DNA of 32,424 nucleotides from Cryomorphaceae bacterium (GCA_003331265.1 QOPV01000016.1:1-32424); one strand, 5' to 3'. Numbered from the stretch's first letter, positions 24,326-32,424 are shown. The notes: a model not told the origin generated them from the sequence alone. Numbers and translations are program-made.

Positions 24326-24700
24326 ATGGAAACTACTCGTTATTCTGATAAAGATTTAAAATACTTTAAAGCTTTAATTGAAGAAAAAATTGAAAAAGCT
24401 CAAAAAGATCTTGCTTTAATAAAAAGTGCATATATGAACGATGGAAACAATGGTACTGAAGACACCTCTCCAACTTTCAAAGCTTTTGAAGAAGGATCAC
24501 AAACTATGTCTAAAGAAGCAAACACTCAGCTTGCAATTCGACAAGAAAAATTTATCCGAGATTTAAGAAGTGCGCTTATTAGAATTGAAAATAAAACTTA
24601 TGGTGTTTGTAGAGAAAATGGTAAGCTCATAAATAAAAAACGTCTGGAGCTTGTCCCGCACGCGACTTTGAGTATTGAGGCTAAAAATAAAATGTCTTAA
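24326..24700 (+). CDS. TraR/DksA family protein lacking the zinc finger
   Basis: 124-residue protein of the DksA/TraR group, which binds the RNA polymerase secondary channel. A coiled-coil region spans ~8-92 (LKYFKALIEEKIEKAQKDLALIKSAY, then GSQTMSKEANTQLAIRQEKFIRDLRSALIRIE). The C-terminal finger keeps its shape, TYGVCRENGKLINKKRLELVPHATLSIEAK, but only the first Cys (C95) remains; the expected partners are N98, S116 and A119. Lack of zinc ligands is shared by Bacteroidota homologues as I recall. Start lies 2 bp after ileS, and lspA follows, a recurrent order in the phylum. Confidence 0.88.
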   Translation: METTRYSDKDLKYFKALIEEKIEKAQKDLALIKSAYMNDGNNGTEDTSPTFKAFEEGSQTMSKEANTQLAIRQEKFIRDLRSALIRIENKTYGVCRENGKLINKKRLELVPHATLSIEAKNKMS

Positions 24701-24734
24701 GCATTAAGGTTCTCTGTTTTAATAATTTCTTTAT

Positions 24735-25358
24735 ATGAGTTTTAATAAGTCTATTTTAATAATTTTTTGTGTTCTTCTGATTGATCAGTTTTCTAAAATT
24801 TATATAAAACTCCATTTTCCTTTGACCCTTTACAGTTCTGATGCTTTAATGGATTGGGGATGGTTTAAAATTCTTTTCGTTGAAAATAAGGGAATGGCAT
24901 GGGGGGCTAAAATAAGTGATTTCATTCCCTTCATAAGCGAAAGAGTTGGTAAGTTTATTCTAACGTCTGTTAGAATCATGGCAGTTCCTTTAATCTTTTA
25001 TTGGCTAAACGACAGCATTAAAAAAAGAGAAAATAAACTTTTGATTATTAGTATTTCTTTAGTTTTAGCTGGTGCTATTGGGAATTTAATTGATTCCGTT
25101 TTTTATGGATATCTTTTTACTGACAGTTATCTTAATATCGCCACATTTAATCCAGGTAACGGATACGAGTCATTATTATATGGACATGTCGTTGATATGT
25201 TGCAATTCCCGATGGTAACGTGGAATTGGCCAAGCTGGATTCCCTATATTGGTGGAGAAAGTTTTACTTTTTTCGAGCCAGTCTTTAATATAGCTGATAC
25301 CGCTATTAGCACGGGAGTTGGTATAATGATTGTCTTTAACAAAAGGATTTTTCCTTAA
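24735..25358 (+). CDS. lspA: Lipoprotein signal peptidase (signal peptidase II)
   Basis: Inner-membrane aspartic protease that removes signal peptides from prolipoproteins after lipid attachment. 207 residues, the longer Bacteroidota form. It has four hydrophobic segments with the conserved blocks LIDQFSK (~15-21), VENKGMAWG (~49-57), GNLIDS with catalytic D120, HVVDMLQFP (~151-159) and FNIADTAIS with catalytic D188. The usual Arg after the first catalytic Asp is Ser here. Likely cotranscribed with ileS and the DksA-like gene. The 3' end overlaps the convergent cyclo-ligase gene by 4 bp. Confidence 0.95.
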   Translation: MSFNKSILIIFCVLLIDQFSKIYIKLHFPLTLYSSDALMDWGWFKILFVENKGMAWGAKISDFIPFISERVGKFILTSVRIMAVPLIFYWLNDSIKKRENKLLIISISLVLAGAIGNLIDSVFYGYLFTDSYLNIATFNPGNGYESLLYGHVVDMLQFPMVTWNWPSWIPYIGGESFTFFEPVFNIADTAISTGVGIMIVFNKRIFP

Positions 25359-25918
25359 AACTTATATATTCTATTGGGACTAATACAATAGTCCATTTTA
25401 ATATCACTTTGAGTTATGTTTTCAATCTTTTCAATTGGATCAAAAAAAGATAATCCAACTTTGATTGTTTTTGTTGAGCATTTTTTTAAAAGTCTGTCGT
25501 AATATCCTCCTCCATAACCCACTCTATGGCCATGTTTGTCAAAACAAAGTAAAGGGACGAAAACCACGTCTAATTGATTTTCAGTCACTACAATTCCTGA
25601 TTCAGGTTCTGAAATTCCATTTTTATTAATTTTCATTAAAGTAGCGTCTGTAAGTAGATAATTAGTGATGGTCTTATCGTTAAAATTTGTTTTAGGCAAT
25701 ACTACATTCTTATCTTTCCCTTGAACAATCTGAATGATCAATTTTGTGTCTATTTCATTGTTTTTTTCAACAGGGAAAAAAATGTGATAATTACTGTGAT
25801 CCCAAATGGCCATATTTAAAGATCTATTGGCAATTTCAAGGCTTAATTCTTTACAATCATTTTCACTCAAAGAATTTCTTTTTCTTTTAAAAATTACCCT
25901 TAGATCTTTTTTTAACAC
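25355..25918 (-). CDS. 5-formyltetrahydrofolate cyclo-ligase
   Basis: ATP-dependent cytosolic enzyme converting 5-formyl-THF to 5,10-methenyl-THF, salvaging an otherwise inhibitory folate. 187 residues. The N-terminal basic region LKKDLRVIFKRKRNSLS and the glycine-rich ATP/phosphate loop GYGGGYYDRLL at 134-144 are the two family hallmarks; VFVPLLCFDKHGHRVG precedes the loop. It begins with GTG at 25918 sharing one base with the stop of the upstream membrane-protein gene (TAGTG), so the two are translationally coupled. Confidence 0.94.
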   Translation of the reverse strand: MLKKDLRVIFKRKRNSLSENDCKELSLEIANRSLNMAIWDHSNYHIFFPVEKNNEIDTKLIIQIVQGKDKNVVLPKTNFNDKTITNYLLTDATLMKINKNGISEPESGIVVTENQLDVVFVPLLCFDKHGHRVGYGGGYYDRLLKKCSTKTIKVGLSFFDPIEKIENITQSDIKMDYCISPNRIYKF

Positions 25919-26238
25919 TACTTCTTAATTTTAAATTTATATCCTTTATAAATTACATAAGGCATAGGCAGAAGAGCTGAAATAAAATATGCGATAAATG
26001 CTGTAGTCTCATCAAAGGCTATGTAAAATGTTAGAAAAATTAACGAGGTATATATTGCAAGTTTTATAAAAAACTTTTTAAAAAAAACAAGATACTTTTT
26101 TAAATCAAAAGACTCTTTCTCCTTTTTAGACATAGTGTTGTACCCAGCTAATAACATATCTGCGTTATTTTCATTTACAATAAAGGCCGCACATATAAAT
26201 GTTACATTACATATTATTATACCCCAAAACATTTCCAT
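25918..26238 (-). CDS. DUF3784-like small membrane protein
   Basis: 106-residue integral membrane protein with three hydrophobic segments (~3-22, ~56-73, ~76-97). Between the first two is the soluble motif LLAGYNTMSKKEKESFDLKKY, characteristic of DUF3784 proteins of Bacteroidota and Firmicutes. Function is unknown. Two ATG codons open the frame (residues 1 and 3). It is divergent from uvrC across 55 bp and coupled to the cyclo-ligase gene downstream. Confidence 0.78.
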   Translation of the reverse strand: MEMFWGIIICNVTFICAAFIVNENNADMLLAGYNTMSKKEKESFDLKKYLVFFKKFFIKLAIYTSLIFLTFYIAFDETTAFIAYFISALLPMPYVIYKGYKFKIKK

Positions 26239-26293
26239 TTTTAATTTATTAAAAAAGCCAATATAAAAATTTAAAAAGAATTATTTTAGCGCA

Positions 26294-28126
26294 GTGAGTA
26301 AACAAGCTTTAAATCTTGAATTTTCAACCCTTCCCAATCTCCCTGGTGTATATCAATTTTTTAATGAATCCAATAAGATAATATATATAGGAAAGGCAAA
26401 AAACTTAAAAAAAAGAGTATCATCTTATTTTCAAAAAAATGTAGGATCTCAAAAAACAAAAAATCTTGTAAAAAATATAGCCGAAATTAAACATGTCGTT
26501 GTTTCATCAGAATCAGACGCCTTACTACTAGAAAATTCGCTTATTAAAAAATACCAGCCTAAGTACAATATTTTACTAAGAGATGATAAAACCTATCCTT
26601 GGATTTGTATAAAAAAAGAAAGATTTCCAAGAGTAATGTTTACTCGAAAATTAATAAAAGATGGATCTGAATACTACGGACCCTACACAAATTATAAAAC
26701 CATCAATATTTTACTGGATTTAATTAATAACCTCTATCCGCTTAGAATTAGCAATTACAATCTTTCTGAAAAACAAATTAATTCTAAAAACGAAAAACTT
26801 TCGCTTAGAATTTTAAAAAAGGCTGGTAATACTCTAATTCTTGGTTTTCAAAAAGGAGATTCCGTTGATTTGAACGAAAGCTTGATTTCGGAAAAAGAGT
26901 ATGACAGTAATATTCGTTCTGTTAAACAAATTTTAAAAGGGAAATTTAGCCCATCTAAAGATCTTTTGAAAGAAAAAATGTACAATTACTCTAAAAATAT
27001 GCAGTTTGAATATGCTCAAAAAATTAAAGAAAAGTTAGAACTATTAGTTAACTATCAATTTAAATCCTCCGTAGTAAGTTCCAAACTTAATAATATTGAT
27101 GTGTTTAGTATACTTTCTGATCCTACTCATGCTTATGTAAATTATCTTCAAGTTGCATATGGCAGAATAGTTAGATTTCATAATGTAGAAATCAAAAAAA
27201 AACTAGACGAATCTGATGAAGATCTTCTTTTAATGTGTATGGTTGACCTTAGAGAAAAATTCGATTCAAAAAATAAAACGATAATTAGTCCTTTTGATTA
27301 TAAAAAGTTACTTCCTGCTAAATTTATTATTCCTAAAGCAGGAGATAATAAAAAGCTTTTGGAGCTTTCTAAAAAAAATATCGCTTATTTTAAAATAGAA
27401 AAATTAAAGAAGATCCAAATTGTTGATCCAGAGCGACACTCAAAAAGGATTATGGATCAAATGAAAATTGATTTAAGACTTAAAACTAACCCTGTGCATA
27501 TTGAATGTTTTGACAACTCAAATATCCAAGGCTCCAATCCAGTTGCTGCTTGCGTCGTGTTCATAAATGGCAAACCAGCTAAAAAAGAATACAGACATTA
27601 TAATATTAAAACAGTACAAGGCCCAGATGATTACGCTTCAATGGAAGAAGTTGTTTACAGAAGATATAAAAGAATGATCGAAGAGAAAAAGAAATTGCCA
27701 TCCGTTATAATTATTGACGGAGGCAAAGGCCAGCTTAGTTCAAGTGTTTCTGCATTAAAAAAATTGAACCTAAATAAAGAAATTGTAGCTCTAGGAATAG
27801 CCAAAAGATTGGAAGAAATTTTTTATCCCTCTGATCCTATCCCTCTGTACTTAGATAAGAGATCTGAAACATTAAAGGTGATTCAACACATGAGAAATGA
27901 AGCGCACCGCTTTGCAATCACTTTTCACAGAAATAAAAGAAGCAGTCAGGCGTTAAATTCTTCTTTAGATGATATCCCAGGAATTGGTGAAAAAACAAAA
28001 ATCACACTTTTAAAAAAATATAAATCAATAAAAAAAATCCAAGAAATTCCTTACGAACAGATAGCTAACGAAATTGGTAATTCAAAAGCTAAAAAATTAA
28101 TGTCATTTTTAAATTCATCCAAATAG
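26294..28126 (+). CDS. uvrC: Excinuclease ABC subunit C
   Basis: Dual endonuclease of nucleotide excision repair, making both incisions after UvrAB loading. 610 residues. N-terminal GIY-YIG nuclease at ~14-92 (LPGVYQF with Y20, YIGKAKNLKKR at 31-41, E80 in LLLENSLIKKYQPKYN), UVR coiled-coil ~205-245 (MYNYSKNMQFEYAQKIKEKLELL), the RNase H-like 3'-side nuclease domain (IECFDNSNIQGSNPVAACVVF, VQGPDDYASMEEVVYRRYKR, IIDGGKGQLSS) and two C-terminal HhH motifs (~555-605, LDDIPGIGEKTKITLL). The start is a GTG; the conserved LPNLPGVYQF region begins 12 residues later, so no earlier start is needed. Confidence 0.96.
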   Translation: MSKQALNLEFSTLPNLPGVYQFFNESNKIIYIGKAKNLKKRVSSYFQKNVGSQKTKNLVKNIAEIKHVVVSSESDALLLENSLIKKYQPKYNILLRDDKTYPWICIKKERFPRVMFTRKLIKDGSEYYGPYTNYKTINILLDLINNLYPLRISNYNLSEKQINSKNEKLSLRILKKAGNTLILGFQKGDSVDLNESLISEKEYDSNIRSVKQILKGKFSPSKDLLKEKMYNYSKNMQFEYAQKIKEKLELLVNYQFKSSVVSSKLNNIDVFSILSDPTHAYVNYLQVAYGRIVRFHNVEIKKKLDESDEDLLLMCMVDLREKFDSKNKTIISPFDYKKLLPAKFIIPKAGDNKKLLELSKKNIAYFKIEKLKKIQIVDPERHSKRIMDQMKIDLRLKTNPVHIECFDNSNIQGSNPVAACVVFINGKPAKKEYRHYNIKTVQGPDDYASMEEVVYRRYKRMIEEKKKLPSVIIIDGGKGQLSSSVSALKKLNLNKEIVALGIAKRLEEIFYPSDPIPLYLDKRSETLKVIQHMRNEAHRFAITFHRNKRSSQALNSSLDDIPGIGEKTKITLLKKYKSIKKIQEIPYEQIANEIGNSKAKKLMSFLNSSK

Positions 28127-28133
28127 TATTTTA

Positions 28134-28141
28134 TATTTTTG
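28134..28141 (+). promoter_or_regulatory. Candidate -7 promoter element for the DUF3108 gene
   Basis: TATTTTTG, a perfect TAnnTTTG match in the 20-bp gap after uvrC, ending 5 nt before the ATG at 28147. As at yicC, transcription from it would give almost no leader. Confidence 0.4.
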
Positions 28142-28146
28142 CTCCT

Positions 28147-28962
28147 ATGAGAATAAGAACGTTATTGATTTGTTCAATTTTTTTTCTATCAAATACTCTT
28201 TTAAGTCAAAATTCATCAGGAAATAGCGCCCCATTTGTAAGTAATTCATTTGATTCTTTTAAAACTGGGGAATGGATTAAATTTAGAATTCATTATGGAT
28301 TTTTTAATGCAAGTTATGCTACTCTTGAGCTTCAAGAGAGCACCATAAAGTCTGAAAATGTTTATAAAGCTGTAGCAATAGGGCGAACCACTGGGATTGC
28401 AAGACTTTTTTTTAAAGTAGAAGATAGATATGAAACCTATTTTAATAAAAATTTAGTTCGTCCATTAAAATCAACTCGAAATATTTATGAAGGAGGATAT
28501 ACTAAAAATGTTGAGATTGAATATGATTATTCTAAAGAAAGTGCTACGGTAAATGATATTAAAAACAATAAAATTAAAAAAGTTTCAATTAAAGAAAATG
28601 TTCAAGATTTAATTTCAACTTTTTACTATTTGAGAAATCATTTTGATGTTAAAAAATTAAAAATTAATGATTTTATTAGAATTACAATATTCTTTGATGC
28701 TGAAAACTATAACTTTAGAATGAAGTTTTTGGGATATGATAACGTTAAAACAAAATTTGGAGTTGTTAACTGTCTAAAATTTAGACCGTTTATTGAATCG
28801 GGGAGAGTTTTTAGAGATAGTGAAAGTTTATCCTTGTGGGTAAGCAATGACAAAAATAAAATTCCAATAAAAGTTGAAGCAAAATTGAGAATTGGTTCAA
28901 TTGAAGCTGATCTTGAGGAGTTCAAAGGGCTTAAACATCCTTTTAAAATTAAGGTAAAATGA
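28147..28962 (+). CDS. Exported DUF3108 domain protein
   Basis: 271 residues with a signal peptide (~1-21, ending LLSQ) and a single DUF3108 beta-rich domain: FKTGEWIKFRIHYGFFNASYATLEL, a Gly-rich return (AVAIGRTTGIARLFFKVEDRYETYF), then DLISTFYYLRNHFD, FFDAENYNFRMKFLGYD and LSLWVSNDKNKIPIKVEAKLRIGSIEADL. It probably sits in the periplasm or on an envelope face. Its function is not established. The stop overlaps the M23 peptidase start by 4 bp, so the two are likely made together and may work together in the envelope. Confidence 0.88.
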   Translation: MRIRTLLICSIFFLSNTLLSQNSSGNSAPFVSNSFDSFKTGEWIKFRIHYGFFNASYATLELQESTIKSENVYKAVAIGRTTGIARLFFKVEDRYETYFNKNLVRPLKSTRNIYEGGYTKNVEIEYDYSKESATVNDIKNNKIKKVSIKENVQDLISTFYYLRNHFDVKKLKINDFIRITIFFDAENYNFRMKFLGYDNVKTKFGVVNCLKFRPFIESGRVFRDSESLSLWVSNDKNKIPIKVEAKLRIGSIEADLEEFKGLKHPFKIKVK

Positions 28963-30209
28963 ATAGGTTTTATATTATTTCAATATTTATAATTTGTGTA
29001 AATTTTTCATGTGAAAAAAAATCAAAGCCCGAACCCCCTTTGGTTGTTAAAGAAAAAATCATAAAACAATTTGGGTATACTCTTAACGATTATCATGTCG
29101 TAAAAGACACAGTTAAAAGTGGAGATTCTTTTGGGACTATCCTTGAAAAAAATAATTTGTTTTACCCCCAAATTTATAATATTGTTCAAAAGGCCAAACA
29201 GGTTTATGATGTTAGGAAAATAAACATCGGTAAACCTTATACCATTTTGTTTTCTAAAGACAGTTTAAAATCTCCTAAATTATTTGTCTATCAACCAAAC
29301 CTAATTGATTATGTTTTAGTTTCATTGACCGATTCTCTTTGGGCTGAGAAAAAGTCTAAGGCAGTTAAGCTAATTGAATTTGAAGCAGAGGGGACTATCA
29401 ACAGTTCACTTTCTGAAACAATGGAAGAAAAAAAATTATCTCCATTATTGTCAAACGAGCTTTCAGAAATTTATGCGTGGTCGATTGATTTTTTTAGATT
29501 AGAAAAAGGCGATAACTTCAAAATAATTTATACAGGTAAATTTGTTGATGATTCTACATATGTTGGTTTAAACAGAATCCACTCCGCATATTTTGAACAC
29601 AGAAAAAAACCTTTTTATGCTATTGAGTTTGAGACTGACCCTAAACGAGGAATCTTTGAATATTTTGATGAGAATGGTAAAAATTTAAGAAGAGCTTTTT
29701 TAAGATCTCCCGTTCAATTTAGTAGGATTTCATCAAGATATAATCTCAAAAGAAAAATTGCATATTATGGGAGGGTTCGCCCTCATTTAGGAACAGATTT
29801 TGCAGCCCCAGTAGGGACAGAGATAAGGGCTACAGCTAGCGGAACAGTAGTTAAGTCTGGCTATACACGTGGAAATGGAAATTATGTGACAATAAAGCAC
29901 AATAATACATACTCTACTCAATATTTACACATGAAAAAAAGAGGGGTAAAAAAAGGGCAATTTGTTAGACAGGGTGATTATATAGGAACTGTAGGAATGA
30001 CAGGAAATACATCTGGCCCTCATGTGTGTTATAGGTTTTGGAAAAACGGGAAACAAGTTGATCCTTTACGTCAAAAACTCCCCGAAGCTAAGCCTATATC
30101 TCAAGATTTAAAAGATAAATACTTAACTTACATGAAGCCAGTTAAAAAGCAGCTTGATTCTATAGTATCAAATGTTAACTTAGTAGAAAATTCGATCGTC
30201 AACAACTAG
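28959..30209 (+). CDS. M23 family peptidoglycan endopeptidase, probable lipoprotein
   Basis: 416 residues. A short hydrophobic N-terminus ends NFSC (C18) followed by a charged, Pro-containing linker, consistent with a relaxed Bacteroidota lipobox. Residues ~40-150 resemble a LysM/OapA-type region (YHVVKDTVKSGDSFGTILEKNN). The LytM-type peptidase domain at ~265-375 has HLGTD (H276, D280), QYLHM with H324, and HVC (H355, C357) in place of the usual HxH. The HxxxD pair and H355 are intact. It likely cleaves peptide cross-links for wall growth. Overlaps the DUF3108 gene by 4 bp; pgi follows after 3 bp. Confidence 0.9.
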   Translation: MNRFYIISIFIICVNFSCEKKSKPEPPLVVKEKIIKQFGYTLNDYHVVKDTVKSGDSFGTILEKNNLFYPQIYNIVQKAKQVYDVRKINIGKPYTILFSKDSLKSPKLFVYQPNLIDYVLVSLTDSLWAEKKSKAVKLIEFEAEGTINSSLSETMEEKKLSPLLSNELSEIYAWSIDFFRLEKGDNFKIIYTGKFVDDSTYVGLNRIHSAYFEHRKKPFYAIEFETDPKRGIFEYFDENGKNLRRAFLRSPVQFSRISSRYNLKRKIAYYGRVRPHLGTDFAAPVGTEIRATASGTVVKSGYTRGNGNYVTIKHNNTYSTQYLHMKKRGVKKGQFVRQGDYIGTVGMTGNTSGPHVCYRFWKNGKQVDPLRQKLPEAKPISQDLKDKYLTYMKPVKKQLDSIVSNVNLVENSIVNN

Positions 30210-30212
30210 CAC

Positions 30213-31850
30213 ATGACTTTAAAAAAAATAGACCCAACTCAGACATCCTCTTGGAAATCTCTTAAATCTCATTTCAATGAAATAAAAGATGTGGATATGA
30301 AAGAAATGTTCCGAAAAGGTAAAAAAGCTAAAGATTTTACTATCAACTGGGATGACTTTTCAATTGATTTTTCAAAAAATAGACTGAATAGTAAAACCCT
30401 GGATCTTCTGCTAAATTTAGCATCTGAATGTAATTTAAAACACGCTATCGAGCAACAATTCTCTGGAGAAAAAATAAATCAAACTGAAAGCAGAGCCGTT
30501 TTACATAGTGCTGTCCGAGGTGGTATTGATCAAAAAATAATGGTAGACAACCAAGATGTGATGCCTTCAATTTTAAAATCTAGAAAAAAAATCAAGACTT
30601 TCACGGACAATGTTTTATCCGGAAAAATAACGGGCTCAACCAATAAGCCTTTCACAGACATTGTAAATATAGGAATTGGTGGTTCTGACTTGGGTCCATC
30701 AATGGTAGTTGAAGCTTTAAAATACTATTCATCAAAACTTAAATCTCATTTTGTGTCAAATGTGGATGGAGATCATGTTTTAGAAATTTTAAAAGACCTC
30801 AATCCCGAAACCACTCTTTTTATTATTGTTTCTAAGACATTTACAACACAAGAAACTATTTCTAATGCTACAACAATAAGAAATTGGATGGTTAGAATGA
30901 TGGGAGAAAACAGTGTGCAAAGTCACTTTGCTGCGGTTTCCACCAATACAAATGCAATTGAAAATTTTGGAATAAAATCTGATTATGTTTTTTCTATGAA
31001 TGATTGGGTTGGAGGAAGATTTTCTTTATGGAGTTCTGTAGGACTTTCCATTTGCTTGTCTATTGGTTCTGAAAACTTTGAAAATCTTTTAAAAGGTGCC
31101 AGAAAAATGGATATTCACTTCAAATCTTCTCCTTTTAATGAAAATATACCTGTTGTATTAGCTATGATAAGTATATGGTATAATAATTTTTTTAATTGTG
31201 AAACCGAAGCAATTATCCCTTATTCACAATATCTAAGTAAATTACCTGCTTATCTGCAACAGGCAGTTATGGAAAGTAACGGGAAAAGTGCAGATAGAAA
31301 CGGTCAAAATATTGCTTACCAAACTGGTAACATAATTTGGGGAAATACCGGAACCAATTCTCAACATGCCTTTTTTCAATTAATTCACCAAGGAACCAAA
31401 TTAATTCCTTGTGATTTCATTGGTTTTAATAAGCCCTTATATAGTGAAAATACACAGCATAATAAATTAATGTCTAATTTTTTTGCTCAGACTGAAGCTT
31501 TAATGATGGGCAAAACATCTGGCGAAGTGAAATCAGAACTAGCCAAGTTGTCTTTAGATGAAAATCAAATTAAGTTTTTATTACCTTATAAAATATTTGA
31601 AGGCAATAAGCCTACTAATACCATTTTAATTGAAAAATTAAGTCCAAAATCTCTTGGAAGCCTAATTGCTATGTATGAACATAAGATTTTTGTTCAGGGA
31701 ATTATTTGGAATATTTTTAGCTATGATCAATGGGGTGTTGAGCTGGGGAAGCAATTAGCTTCTAAAGTCTTAGATGAAATTGAAAACAAAGAGCCAAAAA
31801 TTCATGATGATTCTACTAATTCTCTTCTAAAAAATTATTTAAAAGATTAA
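30213..31850 (+). CDS. pgi: Glucose-6-phosphate isomerase
   Basis: Interconverts glucose 6-phosphate and fructose 6-phosphate, in glycolysis and sugar-nucleotide supply. 545 residues, the long bacterial form. Markers are FTDIVNIGIGGSDLGPSMVVEAL at ~145-167, the phosphate loop IIVSKTFTTQET at ~207-219, the catalytic-Glu region YLQQAVMESNGKSADRNG near 345, GTNSQHAFFQLIHQGTKLIPCDF with the ring-opening His, and FSYDQWGVELGKQLA near the C-terminus. Start is 3 bp after the M23 gene stop, so pgi probably shares that transcript. Assignment is secure. Confidence 0.97.
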   Translation: MTLKKIDPTQTSSWKSLKSHFNEIKDVDMKEMFRKGKKAKDFTINWDDFSIDFSKNRLNSKTLDLLLNLASECNLKHAIEQQFSGEKINQTESRAVLHSAVRGGIDQKIMVDNQDVMPSILKSRKKIKTFTDNVLSGKITGSTNKPFTDIVNIGIGGSDLGPSMVVEALKYYSSKLKSHFVSNVDGDHVLEILKDLNPETTLFIIVSKTFTTQETISNATTIRNWMVRMMGENSVQSHFAAVSTNTNAIENFGIKSDYVFSMNDWVGGRFSLWSSVGLSICLSIGSENFENLLKGARKMDIHFKSSPFNENIPVVLAMISIWYNNFFNCETEAIIPYSQYLSKLPAYLQQAVMESNGKSADRNGQNIAYQTGNIIWGNTGTNSQHAFFQLIHQGTKLIPCDFIGFNKPLYSENTQHNKLMSNFFAQTEALMMGKTSGEVKSELAKLSLDENQIKFLLPYKIFEGNKPTNTILIEKLSPKSLGSLIAMYEHKIFVQGIIWNIFSYDQWGVELGKQLASKVLDEIENKEPKIHDDSTNSLLKNYLKD

Positions 31851-31948
31851 GGTACTTATTCACAATAATTGTTGAAAAAATTAACACTACATTAACATTT
31901 TGCTTATAAAAATTAATCACATTTGCTGTAAACTAATTCAATTAACAT

Positions 31949-32424
31949 ATGAAAAAAATAACACTAATTTTAACAGCTCTTCTTGTTTCAGGGTTCTGTT
32001 ATTCACAAAATATTCTAACTGGGACAGTAACAGATGCTGAGCTAGGGAGTCCTCTTCCTGGAGCTACAGTTCTGGTCAAAGGAACTTCAAATGGAGTTTC
32101 AACTGACTTCGATGGAACATTTACAATTAATACTTCAGAAGCAGGTATTTTGGTAATTTCATACATAGGGTATGACAGCCAAGAAATCAATTTCTCCAAT
32201 TCAATGACAATAAATGTGGCAATGGAAGCTAGTTCTGATCAATTAGAGGGAATTACAGTCTTTGGAACTGTTGATTTTGCAATAGACAGAGAAACTCCAG
32301 TAGCTGTTTCAACTTTGACTGCTGCTGACATTCAAGAAAGAATTGGTAATTTAGAACTACCTGAAATGCTTAATTCCACACCTGGTGTTTATGCAACAAG
32401 AGCAGGAGGAGCTTTTGGAGATTC
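31949..32424 (+). CDS. TonB-dependent receptor, 3'-truncated by window end
   Basis: Open frame from ATG at 31949 to the end (158 codons seen). Signal peptide ~1-20 (KKITLILTALLVSGFCYSQ), a CarboxypepD-regulatory-like domain ~22-105 (GTVTDAELGSPLPGATVLVK, SNGVSTDFDGTFTI, LVISYIGYDSQEI), then the start of the plug (DRETPVAVSTLTAADIQERI, LPEMLNSTPGVYATRAGG, FGDS). The plug text is a common Bacteroidota receptor type of unknown substrate; barrel and specificity determinants are outside the window. It lies 98 bp after pgi. That gap holds a poor promoter match (CACATTTG, 31918-31925, one mismatch to TAnnTTTG). Confidence 0.88.
   Translation, partial: MKKITLILTALLVSGFCYSQNILTGTVTDAELGSPLPGATVLVKGTSNGVSTDFDGTFTINTSEAGILVISYIGYDSQEINFSNSMTINVAMEASSDQLEGITVFGTVDFAIDRETPVAVSTLTAADIQERIGNLELPEMLNSTPGVYATRAGGAFGD

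Noticed and set aside
31851-31948. Rho-independent terminator after pgi
   Set aside because: Only a 5-bp A+T stem (ACAAT/ATTGT) without a T-run is present, too weak to support a call.
31999-32199. Minus-strand ORF near the window end
   Set aside because: Opposite the signal peptide and regulatory domain of the terminal TonB receptor, which is a clear gene that merely lacks a stop in the window.
1-32424. tRNA, rRNA, insertion sequence or prophage remnants
   Set aside because: Gaps between genes are at most about 100 bp; none folds as a tRNA by eye, and no transposase or terminal repeats are present.

Overview
The window is a compact, A+T-rich stretch of chromosome (roughly 30% G+C by eye). 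It almost certainly comes from a marine-type Flavobacteriia (Bacteroidota) with a streamlined genome. Evidence: a complete Bat (aerotolerance) operon; two TonB-dependent receptors with N-terminal carboxypeptidase-regulatory domains; a long Bacteroidota-type isoleucyl-tRNA synthetase followed by a DksA-like gene and lspA; no Shine-Dalgarno-like sites; and several copies of the Bacteroidota -7 promoter element TAnnTTTG. Gaps between genes are mostly 0-100 bp and many genes overlap. No stretch over 300 bp lacks a gene. I see no rRNA, tRNA, CRISPR, insertion sequence, prophage or recent transfer.

Layout. 1-936 is the 3' part of gpsA, tail to tail with pheS (minus). A small unknown gene sits upstream of pheS and diverges from cvpA (plus). 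From 2889 to 15004 everything is on the minus strand. Read in the direction of transcription it is an ArsC/Spx-like thioredoxin-fold protein, a secreted DUF1080 protein, yicC, gmk and nadD, then the Bat operon moxR - DUF58 - unknown membrane protein - batA - batB - batC - batD - batE. From 15079 to 25358 genes are on the plus strand: cystathionine gamma-synthase/lyase, gdhA, recO, a TonB receptor, ileS, a DksA-like gene and lspA. A two-gene minus unit (DUF3784 membrane protein, 5-formyl-THF cyclo-ligase) follows. The rest is plus: uvrC, a secreted DUF3108 protein, an M23 lipoprotein peptidase, pgi, and a second TonB receptor cut by the window end.

How the genes work together. The Bat block is one envelope machine: a MoxR AAA+ ATPase, three proteins carrying a MIDAS-like DxSxS motif (DUF58, BatA, BatB), two TPR proteins (BatC, BatE), BatD, and a 527-residue protein that appears to join a BatD-like outer domain, a cytoplasmic DUF4381-like helical domain and a second outer domain. 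The other genes are housekeeping (translation, nucleotide and NAD synthesis, nitrogen and sulfur assimilation, DNA repair, glycolysis) or envelope genes.

Most notable: an isoleucyl-tRNA synthetase whose HxGH signature reads GIHH, the undescribed Bat-operon protein, a DksA-like protein that has lost its zinc finger, an M23 peptidase with HxC in place of HxH, and TAnnTTTG elements placed unusually close to start codons.
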